From the NCBI RefSeq assembly GCF_032062135.1, contig NC_092861.1:60528955-60592954 (forward strand): 64,000 nt of DNA, read 5' to 3'. The stretch comes from Pyxicephalus adspersus. Its lineage: Eukaryota; Chordata; Amphibia; Anura; Pyxicephalidae. Shown piece by piece: positions 59,080 to 64,000 of the stretch (within the stretch, counting starts at the first letter, position 1; each line of letters opens with the position of its first letter). Under the pieces are notes generated by a model. That model was not told the DNA's origin. It did not search any database and saw only the letters and a list, made by a program, of their open reading frames with translations. Made by a program: the position numbers and the translations under genes.

Positions 59080-59400
59080 GTTCAGATCTTTATTATATGC
59101 TCTGCATGTCTCTAGGGTGTATGGAAGCGTTTGAAAATGTCAATCTACGTCTATTGTAATCCTACCATATAATTACAATCCCTCATCAACATTCTCAGTC
59201 GTTAAACATCTAATGACAATAGTGTAGGTTTGCTACTGTATCTGCAGGCGAAGCTGTCAGGAGGAACAGCACTAAATTATTACAGAAATGTGCAATTGTT
59301 TTAAATAACAGCTGTGGTATAAACAGCGAAGTACTGGCCGCGGATGTTGATTTTCAGCAAGGTAAAAGAAGAGAGCTTTGTTCTCCTGAAGTGATGTTTT
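59080..59400. other. Candidate conserved non-coding block
   Basis: Repeat-free, varied sequence (ctacgtctattgtaatccta, aacatctaatgacaatagtg, cagctgtggtataaacagcg) without an open frame. Proposed only on texture. Confidence 0.22.
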
Positions 59401-62335
59401 AAAGATTGGATCTGATACTAGCTAAAGGATATTGAGCTAGAGAAACTGGTTAAGTCAGTGGTTTGATGCCAATGAACAAACATTTTCAGTTACTGGGAGG
59501 TTCCCGCTGATAATTGTAGGCACACAGCTCCATTTTGGAAATGTGGTGGCTGTATTTTCAATTTACGTTACCATAGGGACATAGAACAAGGGCAACCGCA
59601 AGCAAATGTGTTGCAAATTCAGATATATACAACACCCTCCACTATAATTTTAGTAGTCAAAATAGGTCGTAGGAGTAGATGAACCAACAAGTGAAAAGAG
59701 ATTTAAAAGGAAGAAGATTCAGTAATAATGTAGTCCTGTATTTGATATACAGCGAATATAGCTAATACAGTAGGTACTTTCCTTCCCCATTGAATACTGA
59801 CAAAAGATCTGAATTTTTGCAAAATGTCTTGTGATGGGCTTTAAAATTTACAAAACTAATACCCGGGGGATAAGTATCCCTTTTTTAGAAAGAAAATGCC
59901 AGATATTTTACATGAGTGCAACTAAATTTGAAAATGAGTCACCTGGCTGAAAACAGAGAGCCTTTGGCTGGTGAGAGAGCTTTGTGAATTGAGCCTATTA
60001 AGGATTGCAACTGTGTTTGTTGACTCTATGTACTGTCTGATAGCTGTTTGCAGGCAGAAGATTTGGTTATTTTATGACATTTAGACATTTTTGAAGGCTA
60101 GGCTTTACACTAAAGATCAGAGGTTTCACTAGTATTTCTACATTAGTGTCGCAGAATCCAGAAGAACATTGGAGTCCACCAGTCTTGGAAGAGGTCCTTT
60201 GCCGTAACTAAAAATTGTACAATTTAAACATTTGATTTTTGCCTAAATATTAGTTAGTGTGTCTGTCTTTTTATGATATTCATTATATATCGCTTATTTC
60301 TTCTTTCCAGAATCATGACTCAACTTGTTCTGCTTTAAATACTGAAGGGCTTTACATATAGAAACAATGTCTTTGTCAAAGAATAACAAATGCCTAAGAA
60401 GAAAAAGTCTTGAAAAATGTACTTTTGCAATAAGATAACTATGCTTGCCGACATTGTAGACAGCATGTGCGTGCAACAGATTACATGTTTGCAAAGTCAC
60501 ATGATCTTGAGTGCACTCTCCCTTTTAGTATAAGTAATAATAACCACTCCTAAAAGTCTCTGCACAATGGGGAGACAAAGTTTGTGTTTGAAAAGTAAAA
60601 GTAAAGGTTACATCTGATACCATTATCAGCAGCAAGGGTAAACACACATATAAAGGTTGTATTATTTCACTATAGATATAACCAGAAACCCTAATACATT
60701 TTTTTTATTTTGTTGTATATTGTTATTTTTAGTTGTATTCCTCTATCTTTTATAGATGAATCATATTTTGATGATACCCCATTTATGCCTGTGTAGATAT
60801 GTTTTTGTCAGAACTTGGTGAAGTTAGTAAAGGTGCCTACAGACATAGGAGAACAATCTTCAGATTCAGCTGGATCAAGAAACATTCCTATGTCTGTCTA
60901 CACCTATGTGACCCTGTCTGATTTCCTCTGGCTAAGCTTGGTTGGATTTTCCCAGCCCATCCAGACTGTTCTCTTCTCTCACCTCCATAGGCACAAACAT
61001 GTTCATCTGATACCTTAGAAAGACTGATTAGTTACTGGCGTGTGCATTCACAGGTGGCTGTCTTCTAAAATTTGTAGACAGTCTAGGTTGTCAGGGATTC
61101 CTTGACCAAGCCCACCCATCCCAGTCACAGCCCCACTCTCTTTCAGAAGTCTGTTGAAATGTAGGCAGGATTTTCTGAAGTGCATGGGGATTACTTGGCA
61201 TTATTTTATATTGGACAAATGCCTAATTGTGCAATTAGAATTCTCCGAGACAGTTTTCCTTTAATTGGGTAAAATAAAAAGCCTGCCATACTTAGGGGAT
61301 CAGTAACCATTTGTGTAGCACTAGGTGTTTATACACCATTTCAAATAACAGTTACCTTCAGAATGCTGGCCTCAGGTCACTGATTTATACAGACACCAAC
61401 TTTACATTCCTTGCACCATTTAGCCTCTCATATTCTATTATTGGTTTGAAATTAGGATGAGTTGCCTTGTTGATGATTAGGGGGCATGATGTGATAATAC
61501 AGTGGCCAAGTGTATACTTCAGCACCTAAGTAGAAATCTTTATAATACATTTTCTTACATTTTGGGGGTCTTTGAGATAGACTAAATGTATGTGTTGGCA
61601 TAATATGTGCCTTCTTTTACCTCATGTTGCCAGTTTCCAGGAGTTTATCTTGGTACAGGTACACTTTGAAATACTGTATTTGTGTTATTGAGGAATACTT
61701 CAGCAAGAATCACACCAAACACACGGAAAACATAAAAATCCATGCACATAGCATTTAGGTAGTAACTAAATTTAGATTACCCAACTGTTTATGAGACTTA
61801 CCAAATAGCTATTTAGAATATTCTAATGTGTGTGTGTGTGTGTGTGTATACATTAATTTATTTTTCTATATACTGACAATAGTGTGGACTACAGTAGTCA
61901 TTTTAGGATTGCTTTCTCATTCTTTAGTGGGGTATGCAGGTCACAAAGGCTCTCTGAGCTCCCTTGCAGTATAGAGAGAGGCACATGTTGTGTATACAAT
62001 CCAGGCAGAAGGAGAAAATAATTTTCCATACTAGAGTTGCAGTTTTAAAGTACCTAAAACAAAATTGTTCAAGTTTCTTGTCATTTTTAGTTTTCACTTT
62101 TCTCCTAATTTTTTTTTATTGACATAAAGAATGGAGAAGCTAGGGTTTCATGTTTAAAGTATCCAAAACAAACTTGCTCAAGTTTCTTTTTCTGTGTAAT
62201 TCTTTTCATTTTCACTTCTGCCTATTTTTTTGGAGCTGGGGTGGAGAAGCATATAACAATACTTGTCATATATAGCTAGAGTTACTAGTGATGTTTTATC
62301 AGTCTATTTTAGTGCAACAAAACAATGCACCTGAC
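59401..62335. other. Non-coding AT-rich DNA with a TG microsatellite
   Basis: (TG)11 lies at 61827-61848. 62031-62240 contains two loosely repeated segments (tttaaagtacctaaaacaaa and ttaaagtatccaaaacaaac, about 110 bp apart). No gene seen. Confidence 0.45.
61827..61848. repeat. (TG)11 microsatellite
   Basis: Uninterrupted TG units. Confidence 0.95.
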
Positions 62336-62339
62336 TTTG

Positions 62340-63085
62340 CTGAACATATTCCAGGGATCTACAGTTGTATATAAAAGTTATACAACCTTACAATACCGCA
62401 CTATATAAAGCTGCACATGCTGAGTTAAACTGCTTTGTTCTAAGAGCAATAGCAAGGGGATCAATTAAATGTTTAAATATCCCTGAGGGAATGACTATAT
62501 GGGACATGCCATTAGACCTGAGACAGATTGAACAGAAATCTCCCTCTGGAATTTTCATCCCACTAATTATTCCCCACGTGGCAGCAGTTACTTTCACACA
62601 TCCTGTATAGACCATTGCTCAAGGAATGATTTTAACACATAAATATCTGCGGTTCTATATATAAGTACAGTAAGCACATATGTTAAATTATAAACTGATG
62701 AAAAGTATTTTTTAATGATTCAGTTGTTTTTTTGTAAATGTACTAATTGTTTCACCAGCCATGTTTAGTGGTCTCAACTCCGTTTCTGGAATTAAACTAA
62801 TTTATTATAAATGGGCTGTTTGATACCTAGCTGTCCTGTTGTCTTTTTGGATTAATTATATGCCTCGGAGCACTTTCATTACATTTCTCAGATGAATGCA
62901 AATTGTAAAACAAATCTTGCATTGTGCTGTTCTAAAGTCTTGTCTATGAATGTCTTAAACTATATGCCAGATGCTGTAGGGACCCTACATTATTTTTGCT
63001 TGATAATTATGAAAATGCACAATGCATGGCTAATTTCCATCATTGTTGAAGTTAATTTCAGATAAAGACTAGCTTATGTCATTTG
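62340..63085. other. Candidate conserved non-coding region (two blocks)
   Basis: 62340-62640 and 62750-63085 are repeat-free and compositionally balanced. They contain TAATTA/ATTAAT cores (ggattaattatatgcctcgg, cttgataattatgaaaatgc) and an octamer-like atgcaaat (62896-62903). Plus and minus frames of about 80 codons at 62365-62615 overlap and have no domain. They read like vertebrate enhancer-type CNEs. Confidence 0.3.
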
Positions 63086-63247
63086 TCCAAAAAAACTAAA
63101 ATTTACATCAGTAAGAAAAAAAATGCAATATGTGCACCATTGTATGTAATATGTATACGCTTCTAGTGATCAGGGTACGTTCTTCATATGAAATTTTGAT
63201 AACTACTAGATGAATCATCTGTTCATCAATCCGTCATGGTGGATTGA

Positions 63248-63318
63248 TAAAGCTAAACGTGTACATCGGTCCACAAATGTCATTTATCGACAATTATCCA
63301 ACGTGTGCACTTAGCTTA
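63248..63318. mobile_element. 'gctgcgtacacac' MITE, minimal hairpin copy
   Basis: ataaagctaaacgtgtacat and the inverse ccaacgtgtgcacttagctt face each other across about 30 bp that includes catttatcgacaattatc. This is a very short internal-deletion copy of the family at 22.6 and 33.4 kb. Confidence 0.6.
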
Positions 63319-63831
63319 GGTATTGTTCTGCCACACCCCACTAATTCCAGCATAACTACCTTCCTACACGGCTAGACAACCCTGCCTTCTAATTCCGCAA
63401 GTATCGCTAGGTATGTCCTGATCCTGGCCACTGCAGGAATAATTAAAAACTGCAGCAAGGAAGAGCATGTGGTCTTGGGACAAGTCAAGAACAGAGAGGA
63501 AAACTAAAGCAGCAGGTTTATTAGTAGATGCTTGTTTGTGCTGCTTCTGTCTTAAGTCCAAGGTTACAACATGCAGAGGTTGGGGAATTATTTACCAAAG
63601 AGAGGAGCAGACACTTTATTGGCCATATGTGTTTATGTAGAGGAGTCTGCTGATAATGGGACTGGCTGACCTCCTTTTGCCTCTATATAACAAACCTTTA
63701 GGACGATCTCATACGTTTCATAAAGATTATTGCAGACTTGGCTCTGTGACAATTGTTTTGCTGTGGTATCAGTTGTTTGTTATCATTGTAACAGGAACAG
63801 TATACAGTATTTTTCTGTGTAAACCTTTGTT

Positions 63832-63868
<37 letters not shown>

Positions 63869-64000
63869 AATTACATTTAAAGAAAATTGCAATTTTTAGA
63901 TTCAGTGTTTATAAATTATATATTGTCACTCCCACCACTTTAGCACCACCTGACCATGTGCAAAACACAAAACAAATTTGGATATATAGCTCTTTTCAAG
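63319..64000. other. Non-coding AT-rich DNA with a T28 tract
   Basis: A run of 28 T (63837-63864) could be the poly(A) tail of a minus-strand retrocopy extending to the right, but no body was recognised. No gene seen. Confidence 0.4.

Noticed and set aside
63837..63864. Poly(T) run as evidence of a processed pseudogene
   Set aside because: No gene-derived body or target duplication was found next to the run.
1..64000. CRISPR arrays, operons, phage or plasmid functions
   Set aside because: No regularly spaced identical repeats with unique spacers and no prokaryotic gene organisation; the tandem arrays present are contiguous minisatellites.

Overview
This is AT-rich vertebrate nuclear DNA, most likely from an anuran amphibian and probably a ranid-like (Ranoidea) frog. 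That placement rests on interspersed repeats I recognise by eye: a palindromic 'agctctccaaggctgg' MITE, a 'gctgcgtacacac' MITE, an 'agcgctgtaca' module, a 'ctcgaggactggagttg' MITE and a Ty3/gypsy-type LTR. No database was searched. There are no operons, ribosome binding sites or prokaryote-like coding density. Open frames are short, with vertebrate intergenic or intronic base composition. I see no cellular protein-coding exon I can defend, and no tRNA, rRNA or snRNA gene. The only protein-derived sequences are transposon fossils.

Layout. 1-8.4 kb is mostly unique AT-rich DNA with one hAT-type MITE (2.4 kb), an 'agcgctgtaca' fragment (5.0 kb) and a 30-bp minisatellite (6.6 kb). 8.5-9.8 kb holds a 27-bp minisatellite, then a solo LTR (9051-9795) with a perfect 5-bp target duplication. 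10-20.4 kb carries MITEs, including one at 11449-11593 with an 8-bp target duplication. 20.4-30.5 kb has more MITEs, a probable L1 3' end, a duplicated 'agcgctgtaca' module and a BovB/RTE-like LINE 3' fragment. 30.57-32.29 kb is a compound block: a deleted hAT element with an intact BED-type zinc finger and 8-bp target duplications, a palindromic MITE, and a near full-length but dead Tc1-like element on the minus strand. 33-43.5 kb has MITEs, a 'cggcgttgccc' retroposon-like repeat with microsatellite tails, and a second Tc1-like fossil. 45.9-64 kb has further MITEs, microsatellites and a badly decayed tandem array of about 24 bp units over about 700 bp (56.6-57.3 kb).

Several repeat-free stretches of 200-500 bp (about 1.74, 24.4, 29.7, 38.3, 47.1, 49.1, 59.1 and 62.4-63.1 kb) have the balanced, TAATTA/octamer-containing composition typical of vertebrate conserved non-coding elements. 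They are candidates only, because conservation cannot be seen from one sequence. I did not find a convincing new biological system. The most informative items are the transposon nesting at 30.6-32.3 kb, the BovB-like fragment, the decayed tandem array and the CNE-like blocks.
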